A stretch of 64,000 nucleotides of DNA from Archangium sp. GTDB lineage: Bacteria; Myxococcota; Myxococcia; Myxococcales; Myxococcaceae. Under the pieces are notes generated by a model. The model had not been told where the DNA came from. It saw only the letters and a list, made by a program, of their open reading frames with translations, and did not search any database. Position numbers and translations under genes: made by a program. The stretch covers positions 1 through 64,000 of the forward strand of contig JALHMW010000002.1 of NCBI GenBank assembly GCA_022843845.1, given 5' to 3'. Below, in pieces: positions 27,112-35,254 of the stretch; position 1 is the stretch's first letter; every line of letters starts with the position of its first letter.

Positions 27112-27846
27112 ATGAGAAACGAGTTCGAGCACCGCATCGCCGTCGAGTGGCACAAGACCCTGGAGCGCACCCTGGAGCTGGCCTCCCAGTCGCAGGGCAA
27201 AGGTGTGCTCGTCTTCGATCTCGACTCCACCGTGTTCGACAATCGGCCGCGCCAGGCGCGCATCGTGCGCGAGTACGGCGCCCAGAAGAACCTGCCGGTG
27301 CTCACGAAGGTGCAGTCGTTCCACTTCACGAACGGGTGGGACCTCAAGCACGCCTGCACGGCCGTGGGCATGCCCGACGACGACGCCGAGTCGATCTTCC
27401 GCGACCTGAAGAACTTCTGGGGCGCGCGGTTCTTCACCACGCCGTACTGCCGCGACGACATCGAGATCGTCGGCGCGCCCCGCTACCTGCACGCTTGCGT
27501 GAAGACGGGCGCGAAGCTCGTCTACGTCACCGGCCGGCATGAAGAGATGCGCGCTGGCTCGATCGAGGCGATGGCCCGCTGTGGCATGCCCGTGCCCGGT
27601 GGCCAGGTGTCGTTGATGATGAAGCCGACGTTGCGTGAGAGCGATGACGCCTACAAGCGCGTGGCGCATCAGCTGCTCGAAGAGATGGGCACGGTGATCG
27701 CCGCGTTCGACAACGAGCCTACGCACGTCAACGACTACGCGACGCGCTTCCCGAACTGTCTGCCGGTGCACCTGGCGACCGACCACTCGGGCCGCCCCGT
27801 GACGCTCGACGAGCGGGTGATCTCGATTCCGCACTTCGCCTGGTAG
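27112..27846 (+). CDS. HAD-superfamily hydrolase, 244 aa
   Basis: The HAD motifs are visible: motif I FDLDSTVFDN (nucleophile Asp36 and acid/base Asp38), motif II VTGRHEEM, a Lys in LMMKPTLRESD and motif IV FDNEPTHVND. Thus a Mg2+-dependent phosphatase or phosphotransferase is expected, probably cytoplasmic since there is no signal peptide. The substrate is unknown. Its cap insertion lies between motifs I and II (residues ~45-130). It precedes the pyruvate dehydrogenase genes by about 100 bp without a clear functional link. Confidence 0.8.
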   Translation: MRNEFEHRIAVEWHKTLERTLELASQSQGKGVLVFDLDSTVFDNRPRQARIVREYGAQKNLPVLTKVQSFHFTNGWDLKHACTAVGMPDDDAESIFRDLKNFWGARFFTTPYCRDDIEIVGAPRYLHACVKTGAKLVYVTGRHEEMRAGSIEAMARCGMPVPGGQVSLMMKPTLRESDDAYKRVAHQLLEEMGTVIAAFDNEPTHVNDYATRFPNCLPVHLATDHSGRPVTLDERVISIPHFAW

Positions 27847-27953
27847 GCCCCGCCTCGCCCGACGCGGCGCGCGAAAATTGTGGCGTGGCTGGTTGGGGTC
27901 GCGATGTTACATGCCGTTGCGCACACCGTACTTTCGACCGAGGAAATGTCCCC

Positions 27954-29066
27954 GTGCATAGCTCCGAGTTGTTGCTCACCATGTACCGGAAGATGGTGTT
28001 GGCTCGCCGCTTCGAAGAGAAGGCGGGTCAGGCCTACGGCCAGAAGAAGATTCAGGGCTTCTGCCACCTCTACATCGGCCAGGAAGCCGTCGTCGTCGGC
28101 ATCAACGAGGCCATTCGCCCCGACGACATGGTCATGACTGGCTACCGCGATCACGTGCACCCGCTGGTGCGCGGCTCCGACGCCGGCATGTTGATGGCCG
28201 AGCTCTTCGGGAAGGACACGGGCTACTCGAAGGGGAAGGGCGGCTCGATGCACTTCTTCGACATCGAGCATCACTTCTACGGCGGCTATGGCATCGTCGG
28301 CGGGCAGATTCCGCTCGCGGCCGGCATGGCCTTCGCCTCGAAGTACCGCAACGAAGATCGCATCACGGTCTGCTCCTTCGGCGACGCTGCGGCGAACCAG
28401 GGCGCGTTCCACGAGACCCTCAACATGGCCTCGAAGTGGAAGCTGCCGGTGCTCTACGTCGTCGAGAACAACCGGTACGGCATGGGCACCGACATCGCGC
28501 GCGTCTCGGCCGAGCCGGAGATGCACAAGCGCGCTTCGGCCTACAAGATGCGCGGCGTCACGGTCGACGGCATGGACGTGCTCAAGGTGTACGACACGGT
28601 GAAAGAGATCGCCGCGTCCATTCGCGCTGGCGACGGTCCCGTGCTCCTCGAGGCGTACACCTACCGGTTCCGCGGCCACTCGATGTCCGACGCGGCGACG
28701 TACCGCTCGAAGGAAGAGGTCGAGCAGGAGCGAGCGCGCGATCCCATCATCAAGCTGCGAGCGCTGATCCTGAAGAACCGCCCCGGCACCGAGGCGCAGC
28801 TCGACGCGATCGACGAGTCGGAGCGGAAGACCGTCGACGAGGCGATCTCGTTCGCCGATCAGTCGCCCGAGCCGCCGCTCGAAGACATCTGGACGCACGG
28901 CCTCGTCGCTGACGGTGAGCCCGACGAGATGCCCCGCGCGCGCGTGCGTGGCGCGACCGACGTGAAGTGGCCGTCATACCCCACCGACTTCAAGGTGACG
29001 TGGGACCTCGAGCCGCGTGAAGCCCCGGCGCCTGCGCCATCGCTGAAGAAGAAAGGAGCGGCCTGA
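27954..29066 (+). CDS. pdhA: Pyruvate dehydrogenase E1 component, alpha subunit
   Basis: 370 aa from GTG 27954, which follows GAGGAAA; the upstream in-frame start at 27885 adds a Cys/Arg-rich leader unlike the family. The family features are in order: MYRKMVLARRFEEK, GFCHLYIGQEA, GSMHFFD, the thiamine diphosphate/Mg2+ motif GDAAANQGAFHE (GDG with Gly to Ala) and the phosphorylation-loop-like region YRFRGHSMSDAATYRSKEE. It forms the alpha2beta2 E1 with the next gene, decarboxylating pyruvate and acetylating the lipoyl group of E2. A Lys- and Pro/Ala-rich tail follows the catalytic core. Confidence 0.92.
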   Translation: MHSSELLLTMYRKMVLARRFEEKAGQAYGQKKIQGFCHLYIGQEAVVVGINEAIRPDDMVMTGYRDHVHPLVRGSDAGMLMAELFGKDTGYSKGKGGSMHFFDIEHHFYGGYGIVGGQIPLAAGMAFASKYRNEDRITVCSFGDAAANQGAFHETLNMASKWKLPVLYVVENNRYGMGTDIARVSAEPEMHKRASAYKMRGVTVDGMDVLKVYDTVKEIAASIRAGDGPVLLEAYTYRFRGHSMSDAATYRSKEEVEQERARDPIIKLRALILKNRPGTEAQLDAIDESERKTVDEAISFADQSPEPPLEDIWTHGLVADGEPDEMPRARVRGATDVKWPSYPTDFKVTWDLEPREAPAPAPSLKKKGAA

Positions 29067-29069
29067 GTC

Positions 29070-30050
29070 ATGGCTGAGATCGCCTACCGCGACGCGCTGA
29101 ACCAGGCGTTGCACGAAGAGATGGCGCGAGACCCACGCGTGTTCCTCATGGGTGAAGAGGTCGCCCGCTACAACGGCGCCTACAAGGTGTCGCAGGGCCT
29201 GCTCGAGGCGTACGGCAGCGCCCGCGTGGTCGACGCGCCGATCAGCGAGCTCGGGTTCGCAGGGCTCGGCGTCGGCGCCGCCATGGTGGGCCTGCGCCCG
29301 GTCATCGAGATGATGACGTGGAACTTCGCCATTCTCGCGATGGATCAGATCGTCAACAACGCCGCGAAGGTGCGCCACATGTCGGGCGGGCAGCTGCGGT
29401 GTCCGATCGTCTTCCGTGGCCCGGGCGGCGCGGGTGGGCGGCTCTCCTCGCAGCACAGCCAGGCGCTCGAGGCGAACTACGCCCACTTCCCGGGCATCAA
29501 GGTGATCGCTCCGGGGACGCCGGCTGACGCGAAGGGCCTGCTCAAGAGCGCCATTCGTGACGAGAACCCGATCGTCTTCATCGAAGGCGAGCTGCTCTAC
29601 GGCGCCCGCGGGGAGGTCCCCGACGGCGAGTACACGATTCCGATCGGCAAGGCCGACATCAAGCGGCCGGGCACCGACGTCACGCTGATCACCTGGTCGC
29701 GCATGTTGACGGCCCACGTGCTGCCGGCCGCCGAGCTGCTCGCGCAGCAGGGCATCAACGCCGAGGTCGTCGATCTGCGCACGCTCAAGCCGTTCGACAA
29801 GGAAGCCGTCGCCGAGTCGGTGCGGAAGACCAACCGCGTCGTCATCGTCGAAGAGGGCTGGCCGTTCGCCAGCGTCGGCTCCGAGCTGACCGACTTCATT
29901 CAGCGGGAGTGCTTCGACGATCTCGACGCCCCCGTCGCGCGAGTCACCGGCCTCGAAGTGAACATGGCCTACGCCGCCAACCTCGAGCGGGCGATTCAGC
30001 CCTCCGTCGAGCGCATCATCGAATCCGTCAAAGCCGTCCTGTATCGGTAA
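29070..30050 (+). CDS. pdhB: Pyruvate dehydrogenase E1 component, beta subunit
   Basis: 326 aa, three bp after the alpha-subunit stop. Typical beta-subunit features: YRDALNQALHEEMARD, FLMGEEVARYNGAYKVSQGL, the GFAGLGVGAAM loop, MTWNFAILAMDQIVNNAAK, and a C-terminal transketolase domain (TLKPFDKEAVAESV, VVIVEEGWPFASVG). Glu28 or Glu29 in GEEV is the expected thiamine-activating residue. Functions with the alpha subunit. Confidence 0.93.
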   Translation: MAEIAYRDALNQALHEEMARDPRVFLMGEEVARYNGAYKVSQGLLEAYGSARVVDAPISELGFAGLGVGAAMVGLRPVIEMMTWNFAILAMDQIVNNAAKVRHMSGGQLRCPIVFRGPGGAGGRLSSQHSQALEANYAHFPGIKVIAPGTPADAKGLLKSAIRDENPIVFIEGELLYGARGEVPDGEYTIPIGKADIKRPGTDVTLITWSRMLTAHVLPAAELLAQQGINAEVVDLRTLKPFDKEAVAESVRKTNRVVIVEEGWPFASVGSELTDFIQRECFDDLDAPVARVTGLEVNMAYAANLERAIQPSVERIIESVKAVLYR

Positions 30051-30076
30051 CCCGTTTTCCGGAGTGAAAGACCGAC

Positions 30077-31330
30077 ATGGCCGTCGCCGTTCAGCTGCCC
30101 GCGCTCTCGCCCACGATGAAAGATGGGCGCATCACCAAATGGCTCAAGAACGAGGGTGACAAGATCACCAGCGGCACCGAGATCGCCGAGCTCGAGACCG
30201 ACAAGTCGAACCTCGCGATCGAGGCCTACGATGACGGGGTGCTGCTCAAGATCCTCGTGAAGGCTGGCGACTCGGCGCCGGTCGGCTCGACGATCGCGTG
30301 GATCGGGAAGGCTGGCGAAGCGATCCCTGAGGCGCCTCCAGCGGCTGCGGCGCCTGCTGCTGCTGCTCCTCCGGCTGCCGCTGCTAATCCGGCTGCCGCT
30401 GCTCCTGTTGCTGCGGCGCCCGCGAAGGTGGCGCCTGTCGTGTCGGCTCCAGTCGCTCCGCCTGCAGCGGCGGGACGTCTTCGTGCCTCGCCGCTCGCCA
30501 AGAAGGTCGCCGAGACGCAGGGCGTGGATCTGAGCGGCGTTCAGGGCTCAGGCCCGAACGGCCGCATCGTGCGCCGCGACGTCGAAGCTGCGCTCGAGAA
30601 GAAGCCAGCTGGTGGAGGAGCGCCCGTGTTCGCGCGTGCCGCTGGTGTGCGTCTGCCTCCGACGACCATTCCCGTGACGCAGATGCGCAAGGTGATCGCG
30701 CAGCGGCTGACCGAGGTGAAGCCGGGCGTTCCGCACTTCTACCTGAACGTCGACATCGAGATGGATCAGGCGCTGAAGCTCCGTGAAGAAGCGAAGGCGC
30801 AGGAGCTGAAGATCTCGGTCAACGACGTGCTGGTGAAGGCCGTCGCGGTGGCCGTGCGTCGCTTCCCGCGCATCAACCAGGTCTTCGCGGGCGACGTGAT
30901 CCAGCAGCTCCAGAACGTCGACGTCGGCATCGCGGTGGCGATCGAAGACGGGCTCATCACGCCGATCGTGAAGGACGCCGATCAGAAGGGTCTCGTCGAG
31001 ATCGCCGCTGAAGTTCGCGACCTCGCCGAGCGCGCGAAGAAGAAGGCGCTCAAGCCCGACGAGTACACGGGCGGGAGCATCACGATCTCCAACCTCGGCA
31101 TGTTCGGCATCGACTCGTTCATCGCGGTGATCAACCCGCCGCAGGCGTCGATCCTCGCGGTCGGGAAGGTCGAGCCGAAGGTCGTCGTGCGCGACGGGCA
31201 GATGGTGATTCGGCAGATGATGTCGATGACGTTCTCGGGCGATCACCGGGTCGTCGACGGCGCGGTCGGAGCACAGTTCCTGCAGATCGTTCGTGATCTG
31301 CTCGAGCACCCGATGCGTCTGCTGTTCTGA
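30077..31330 (+). CDS. pdhC: Dihydrolipoamide acetyltransferase (E2) of pyruvate dehydrogenase
   Basis: 417 aa. Residues 1-80 are one lipoyl domain with the lipoylation site ETDKSNLAIEA (Lys43). An Ala/Pro-rich swinging linker (~85-135) follows, then the peripheral subunit-binding domain (RLRASPLAKKVAETQGVDLS to RIVRRDVEAAL, ~138-178) and the catalytic acyltransferase domain. That domain ends with the CoA-site motif FSGDHRVVDGAVGAQFL containing the active-site His and Asp. It transfers acetyl groups from E1 to CoA. The E3 lipoamide dehydrogenase gene is not in the window. Confidence 0.93.
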   Translation: MAVAVQLPALSPTMKDGRITKWLKNEGDKITSGTEIAELETDKSNLAIEAYDDGVLLKILVKAGDSAPVGSTIAWIGKAGEAIPEAPPAAAAPAAAAPPAAAANPAAAAPVAAAPAKVAPVVSAPVAPPAAAGRLRASPLAKKVAETQGVDLSGVQGSGPNGRIVRRDVEAALEKKPAGGGAPVFARAAGVRLPPTTIPVTQMRKVIAQRLTEVKPGVPHFYLNVDIEMDQALKLREEAKAQELKISVNDVLVKAVAVAVRRFPRINQVFAGDVIQQLQNVDVGIAVAIEDGLITPIVKDADQKGLVEIAAEVRDLAERAKKKALKPDEYTGGSITISNLGMFGIDSFIAVINPPQASILAVGKVEPKVVVRDGQMVIRQMMSMTFSGDHRVVDGAVGAQFLQIVRDLLEHPMRLLF

Positions 31331-31333
31331 GAC

Positions 31334-31678
31334 GTGATCGAGCCCGAAGATCTCGAGAGGGCCCAGAACGAGGCCAGCTCCGAACGTGAACTCACCGAGC
31401 TCCTCGCGCGCCAGTACGGCGTGCCTGCGATCGACCTGAGCACGCGCACGATCTCCAGCGAGGTCGTCATGCTCGTTCCGAACGACGTGCGCCTCCGCCT
31501 GCTCGCAGTTCCCGTTGAGCGTCATGGTTCGGTGCTGGTCGTTGCCTTCGCCGATCCCTCGAACTTCGCTGCTGTCACCGAACTCGAAGAACTCACGCAG
31601 ATGGACATCGAGATCGTCGTCAGTTGCGAGACGGCGGTTCGATCGGCGATCGCCAGGCTTCAATCGGCGGGACCCTGA
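31334..31678 (+). CDS. Stand-alone GspE/MshE N-terminal-like domain protein, 114 aa
   Basis: GTG 31334 lies three bp after the E2 stop. The sequence RELTELLARQYGVPAIDLST, then LVPNDVRLRLLAVPVERHGS and VAFADPSN, matches the N-terminal regulatory domain of type II secretion/type IV pilus ATPases (GspE/PulE/MshE), but no ATPase domain follows. In MshE this domain binds cyclic-di-GMP; the exact nucleotide-contact residues cannot be verified here. Its placement as the last gene of the pyruvate dehydrogenase operon is unusual. Confidence 0.8.
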   Translation: MIEPEDLERAQNEASSERELTELLARQYGVPAIDLSTRTISSEVVMLVPNDVRLRLLAVPVERHGSVLVVAFADPSNFAAVTELEELTQMDIEIVVSCETAVRSAIARLQSAGP

Positions 31679-31824
31679 ACTCCTGCCGATGAACTTCTCG
31701 GCGCGTCGCACGAACCACGGCGTCGACCTGCTCTCGAAGCCCTCGCTCGTCCAAACGAATGATCGCCAACTCAGCGGGCACTCATCGATGCAGTCCGAAG
31801 CGCGCCTCATGTCAGGATGACTTC
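31679..31824. other. Intergenic region before the AgmX-like lipoprotein gene
   Basis: About 145 bp with no convincing ORF or terminator. It presumably holds the promoter of the next gene, but no clear sigma-70 or sigma-54 element stands out. Confidence 0.3.
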
Positions 31825-32784
31825 ATGTTTCGTCTCAGCGTTCTCGTCGTCGTCGTCTCTGCCGCCGGCTGTAAGACCACCGAAGGCCCGAGCGGGCAGG
31901 GCGGTGCCGGCTTCCGAGCTGCGACCGTCGACGCGCCGACGGTGCCGATGCAGGCGATGTACGCGCTCTGCTGGCCAGCCACCGCCAGCGCCCAGGAGCG
32001 GGTGAAGCTCCTTCCGCTGCCGGGGGGCGACGTCACCTTCGAGGCGAAGAACGGCGCGAGCAACAGCACCGGCTGGTGCCTTCGCGAGATCATCACCAGC
32101 TACCCCGTCTCGCTGCGCCCGACCGCAGAACAGGAGCTCGCGCCACCGGCCGCGCCCGTCGATCTCTGGGCCGCGCTCGCGTGGGTGAAGCTGCTGGCCC
32201 CGGGACGCTTCGGTCCAGAACGAGGTCTGCTCGATCCCGCTCCGCTCGCCGCGGCCTGCTTCGGGAAGGGCACGGTCCGCGACGGTGTCATCGCGGTCGA
32301 GCACGCTCCTGTTCTCTCGGTCCGTGGCCTCGCCTCGATCGAAGCCGAGCGGTGTCTCGAGGCCGTGCTCGCCAGCACCGCGTGGCCTGCGCCGAAAGAC
32401 ATCCGCATGAAGCTCGTCGCGCCACCTCGTGGGCTCGCGGCCGCAGGCGACGTCAGCCACTACTTCGCGCCCGACTCCGACGCGCTCGGTGTGCTCGACG
32501 CGCAGACGGTTCGCGACACCATGCGCACCATCAGCCCGAAGATCGGCGCGTGCTGGAACGAAACGCTCGTGCGGCGCGCAGGCATCGGCGGCGGCCGCAC
32601 CTTCCGCCTCCGCACCGATCAGAACGGACAGCTCGTCAGCGCGTGGGTCTCCTCCAGCCTCACCGATGGCGCCCCGGCCGTCGACGCCATCCTCGACCGC
32701 TGCATCGCGCAGTCGATCAAGGGCCTGCGGTTCCCCGGAACGTTCGGCGACGGCGCGTACACCTGGGTCTTCGCGACGCGCTGA
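31825..32784 (+). CDS. Lipoprotein with AgmX/PglI C-terminal-like domain, 319 aa
   Basis: ATG 31825 gives a lipoprotein signal (MFRLSVLVVVVSAAGC, lipidated Cys16). The last ~100 residues (ISPKIGACWNETLVRRAGIGGG, then FRLRTDQNGQLVSAWV, ILDRCIAQSIKGLRFP) follow the TonB-like pattern of the AgmX/PglI C-terminal domain: a Cys near the first helix, a Gly-turn-strand, a second Cys in CIxxxIxxxxFP. That domain occurs in myxobacterial gliding proteins; here it is a stand-alone lipoprotein, so a gliding or envelope role is only suggested. Confidence 0.7.
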   Translation: MFRLSVLVVVVSAAGCKTTEGPSGQGGAGFRAATVDAPTVPMQAMYALCWPATASAQERVKLLPLPGGDVTFEAKNGASNSTGWCLREIITSYPVSLRPTAEQELAPPAAPVDLWAALAWVKLLAPGRFGPERGLLDPAPLAAACFGKGTVRDGVIAVEHAPVLSVRGLASIEAERCLEAVLASTAWPAPKDIRMKLVAPPRGLAAAGDVSHYFAPDSDALGVLDAQTVRDTMRTISPKIGACWNETLVRRAGIGGGRTFRLRTDQNGQLVSAWVSSSLTDGAPAVDAILDRCIAQSIKGLRFPGTFGDGAYTWVFATR

Positions 32785-32790
32785 ACCGAA

Positions 32791-33099
32791 TCACCCCGCA
32801 ATGCTCGCCAACACCTTCTGCAGCACCTCGACCTGCCCGGGATCGAACCGGGAGAACTGCGCGCCCATGCCCTTCGGGGTGAGTGCGTGATGACGGACCT
32901 GACATGAGAGCTTGAGCTTGCCGAGGGCGCCGAGATCGAGCGTCACGCTCACGTTGCTGCCGATGGGGAGCTGCGCGCCTTCGAAGAAGAGCCCTCCGAC
33001 TGACAGGTTCGTACACGTCCCTCGAACGGCGCCGCGTGGGCCCTCGAAGACGGCAGGAAACGCACAGGCATGGCGGGGGTTGCTTCTGAGGTCGTTCAT
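32791..33099 (-). CDS. PilZ-domain protein, predicted c-di-GMP binding, 102 aa
   Basis: ATG 33099 was chosen because the upstream frame is low-complexity shadow and the fold starts here. Both c-di-GMP motifs of PilZ are present: RSNPR (RxxxR form, residues 5-9) and NLSVGG (N/DxSxxG). The beta-barrel strands TCTNLSVGGLFFEG and VSVTLDLGALGKLKLSCQVR follow. It is a single-domain receptor that could regulate motility or polysaccharide genes through protein contacts. A strong hairpin lies in its leader. Confidence 0.85.
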   Translation of the reverse strand: MNDLRSNPRHACAFPAVFEGPRGAVRGTCTNLSVGGLFFEGAQLPIGSNVSVTLDLGALGKLKLSCQVRHHALTPKGMGAQFSRFDPGQVEVLQKVLASIAG

Positions 33100-33132
33100 T
33101 CGGTGCCTTTCCAGGCTGCAGCAAAAAGCAGA

Positions 33133-33162
33133 GGGCGGCGGAGCCAACTCGCTCCGCCGCCC
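33133..33162 (-). terminator. Perfect 12-bp GC hairpin upstream of the PilZ start
   Basis: GGGCGGCGGAGC (33133-33144) pairs perfectly with 33151-33162 around a 6-nt loop. On the minus strand it is followed by TCTGCTTTTTGC, so it resembles an intrinsic terminator pointing towards the PilZ gene and ending about 25 bp before its start codon. It could be an attenuator in the PilZ leader or the 3' end of a small minus-strand RNA. Confidence 0.6.
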
Positions 33163-33203
33163 CCTTTGAAAAACGTTCCCCGCGTGAGCCGTGTGTGCAG
33201 CTT

Positions 33204-33272
33204 CCACTGAACCAAGGGGTTCAGGTGGGGATCAAATTCGAACGCCTTCGGCGTCCTTCCCGTGAGGAAAGG
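33204..33272 (-). other. Cluster of three further inverted repeats, structured-RNA candidate
   Basis: Three hairpins follow one another upstream of the terminator-like stem: CCACTGAACC/GGTTCAgGTGG (33204-33228), ACGCC-TTC-GGCGT (33242-33254) and CCTTCC/GGAAAGG (33255-33272). Together with the 12-bp stem this makes a 140-bp structured block between divergent genes. No known riboswitch consensus is recognised; in particular the c-di-GMP class I core is absent. Confidence 0.45.
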
Positions 33273-33433
33273 CATGCACCCGGAGCCCGAAACGACCCCC
33301 GTTTGATTGGTATCGGTTCGAGCGTTTGCTGCACATCACGCACCCCGCAGGGAACTTCCTGTTGAACTCGTGCTGAGACGCCAATCATAAGGCGACGGAC
33401 ATGCGTTTCAAGGGTGGTAACCTGCCCACACTG

Positions 33434-34276
33434 ATGGAGCGCGCGGGTCGGGTCTTTTTTCTGGTGGTGTGCCTCACGGCTTCTGTCGTGTTTTCCGCGA
33501 CGCCCGCGCCGATGCTCCTCTCGGGGCCGTACCAGGTCGGCGGGCTCGGCCTGTTCACCCTCAAGGTCACCCGCAGCGAGGTGAAGGGCGTCTACCTCTC
33601 GGGTTCGCGCTGCGATTTCAAAGTCGACGAGCCACTGCTCGAGGGCTCGCTCGAGGGCTCGGTGTTCGTCGGGAAGCTGACGACCTGCTTCACCGGCTCA
33701 GGCTGCGGCTCCACGGGCGTCATTCCGTTTCTGGGCGTCGTGTCAGACACCTCGATCACCGGGTACCTCACGATTCCCGAGGCGTGCTCCGCGCCTGGCC
33801 TCGAGAACCGCCTGACGATTCAGCTCGACTTTGCGTGGCTGAAGAAGCTCGCCGACGAGGCATGGCGCGCGCGGAAGTGGGACGCGGCCCTGCCGCTGCT
33901 TCGCCGAATGGTTCAGCTGCCCTCGGCCTCGAGCGATCCGAAGGTCTTCAACCAGCTTGGGGTGGTGTACAACCAGTCGAAGGCCTTTGCTGAAGGTCGC
34001 CAGGTCTTCGAGGCGGCCCTCGAGCTCGCGAACAGAAACGGCGCGCCCGCCGAGCTCAAGTCCGACATTCTCTACAATCTTGCGTGCGCCGAGGCTGGCG
34101 TAGCGAACCGCGATCCCGTGATCCAGGCGCGGGCGATCGAGCACCTCAGGCAGGCCATTCAACTCAGCCCGTCGGCGCTCCTTCGTGAGGGCCTCGCGAA
34201 CGACGCCGACCTCGACCCCCTGCGCGGCCTGCCCGAGTTCCAGAAGCTCGCCGGCACCCGGAAGGGCCCGCGGTGA
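33434..34276 (+). CDS. Secreted TPR-containing protein, ~280 aa
   Basis: Start at ATG 33434 gives a compact signal peptide (MERAGRVFFLVVCLTASVVFSA); ATG 33401 is an in-frame alternative. Residues ~25-140 are a beta-rich domain with four Cys residues. From about residue 140 there are TPR-like helical repeats (LADEAWRARKWDAALPLLRR, FNQLGVVYNQSKAFAEGRQV, ILYNLACAEAGV). Likely a periplasmic or surface scaffold. The stop overlaps the GTG of the downstream kinase (GTGA), so the pair may form a sensor-kinase-like functional unit, by inference. Confidence 0.75.
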   Translation: MERAGRVFFLVVCLTASVVFSATPAPMLLSGPYQVGGLGLFTLKVTRSEVKGVYLSGSRCDFKVDEPLLEGSLEGSVFVGKLTTCFTGSGCGSTGVIPFLGVVSDTSITGYLTIPEACSAPGLENRLTIQLDFAWLKKLADEAWRARKWDAALPLLRRMVQLPSASSDPKVFNQLGVVYNQSKAFAEGRQVFEAALELANRNGAPAELKSDILYNLACAEAGVANRDPVIQARAIEHLRQAIQLSPSALLREGLANDADLDPLRGLPEFQKLAGTRKGPR

Positions 34277-35184
34277 CGCTTCCCACGCGTGTCGGTCGCT
34301 GGGAGGTGCTCAAGCCGTTGGGCAAGGGCGGGATGGCCGAGGTGTTTCACGTGCGGGGCCTCGAGGAGCCGTTCCTCGGCAAGGAGTTCGCGCTCAAGCG
34401 GTTGCTCCCCGCGCTCGAGGTCGACCCAGAAGCCGTGCGTCTCTTCAAGGCCGAGGCTGAGCTCTCGAAACACCTGCACCACCCCAACATCGTCGAGGTC
34501 CACGACGTCGGCCGCGAGGGTGACTCGATCTACATGGTGATGGACTTCATCGACGGGCGCGACGTCGGGCAGATCGTCAAGCGCTGCCGCCAGCGCAAGG
34601 TGCAGTGGCCGGTCGACTTCGCCGTGTACCTCACCAAGGCGCTGCTCGATGCGCTCGAGTACGCGCACCACGCGACCGATCCCGAAGGCCACCCACTCGG
34701 CGTGATTCACTGCGACGTCTCGCCCTCGAACTTCTTCGTCTCGCGCACCGGAGAGCTCAAGCTCGGCGACTTCGGCGTGGCGCGTTCACTGCTCGAGGGT
34801 GGGGCCGATCAGGTGATGGGTAAGCCGTACTACCTCTCGCCTGAAGCCCTCGAAGGGGTGCTGACGCCGCAGGTCGACCTCTGGGCCGTCGCGGTGACGC
34901 TCTACGAGCTGATCACGCTGCAGCGGCCCTTCCAGGGCAAGACGCCCGATGAGGTGTTCGATGCCATTCGACACTCTCGCTACGTGCCGGTGCAGCAGGT
35001 GCGCCCTGACGTGCCGTCGGTGATCGATGGCCTGCTCGCGCGCGCGTTCGACGCCGATCCTCAGCACCGCTACCCGTCGGCTGCGGCCTTCGCCGAGGCC
35101 TTGATGCCGCTGTACGACGAGCGCGTCGGAACGCCGCTGGCCATCTCGGCCGTCGTTCGCGGGCTGTTCGGCACGACTGACTGA
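34273..35184 (+). CDS. Ser/Thr protein kinase (Hanks type), 303 aa
   Basis: A complete kinase catalytic domain: glycine loop LGKGGMAEV (residues 17-25), ATP Lys42 in FALKRL, helix-C Glu near 61-63, catalytic loop HCDVSPSN with Asp148, DFG Asp166, and the SPEALEG activation segment. The usual Arg before the catalytic Asp is Cys, so it is a non-RD kinase less likely to need activation-loop phosphorylation. HRDVSPxN-type loops are common in myxobacterial kinases. There is no membrane segment or C-terminal sensor domain. It is coupled to the upstream TPR protein. Confidence 0.88.
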   Translation: MTLPTRVGRWEVLKPLGKGGMAEVFHVRGLEEPFLGKEFALKRLLPALEVDPEAVRLFKAEAELSKHLHHPNIVEVHDVGREGDSIYMVMDFIDGRDVGQIVKRCRQRKVQWPVDFAVYLTKALLDALEYAHHATDPEGHPLGVIHCDVSPSNFFVSRTGELKLGDFGVARSLLEGGADQVMGKPYYLSPEALEGVLTPQVDLWAVAVTLYELITLQRPFQGKTPDEVFDAIRHSRYVPVQQVRPDVPSVIDGLLARAFDADPQHRYPSAAAFAEALMPLYDERVGTPLAISAVVRGLFGTTD

Positions 35185-35197
35185 TCCATCAACCGCA

Positions 35198-35253
35198 GCG
35201 CTGATGGCGTCGCCGAGTCTCGTCTGCTGCATCACCTGGAGTCTGATCAGCGC
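35198..35253. terminator. Inverted repeat between convergent genes
   Basis: GCGCTGAT (35198-35205) is repeated in inverse orientation as ATCAGCGC (35246-35253), with a ~40-nt loop, exactly between the kinase stop and the cysteine desulfurase stop. The long loop and lack of a T-run make this a weak bidirectional terminator candidate. Confidence 0.3.
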
Positions 35254-35254
35254 C

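Noticed and set aside
33133..33310. c-di-GMP class I riboswitch upstream of the PilZ gene
   Set aside because: The conserved core of that class is not found on either strand, although the region is clearly structured.
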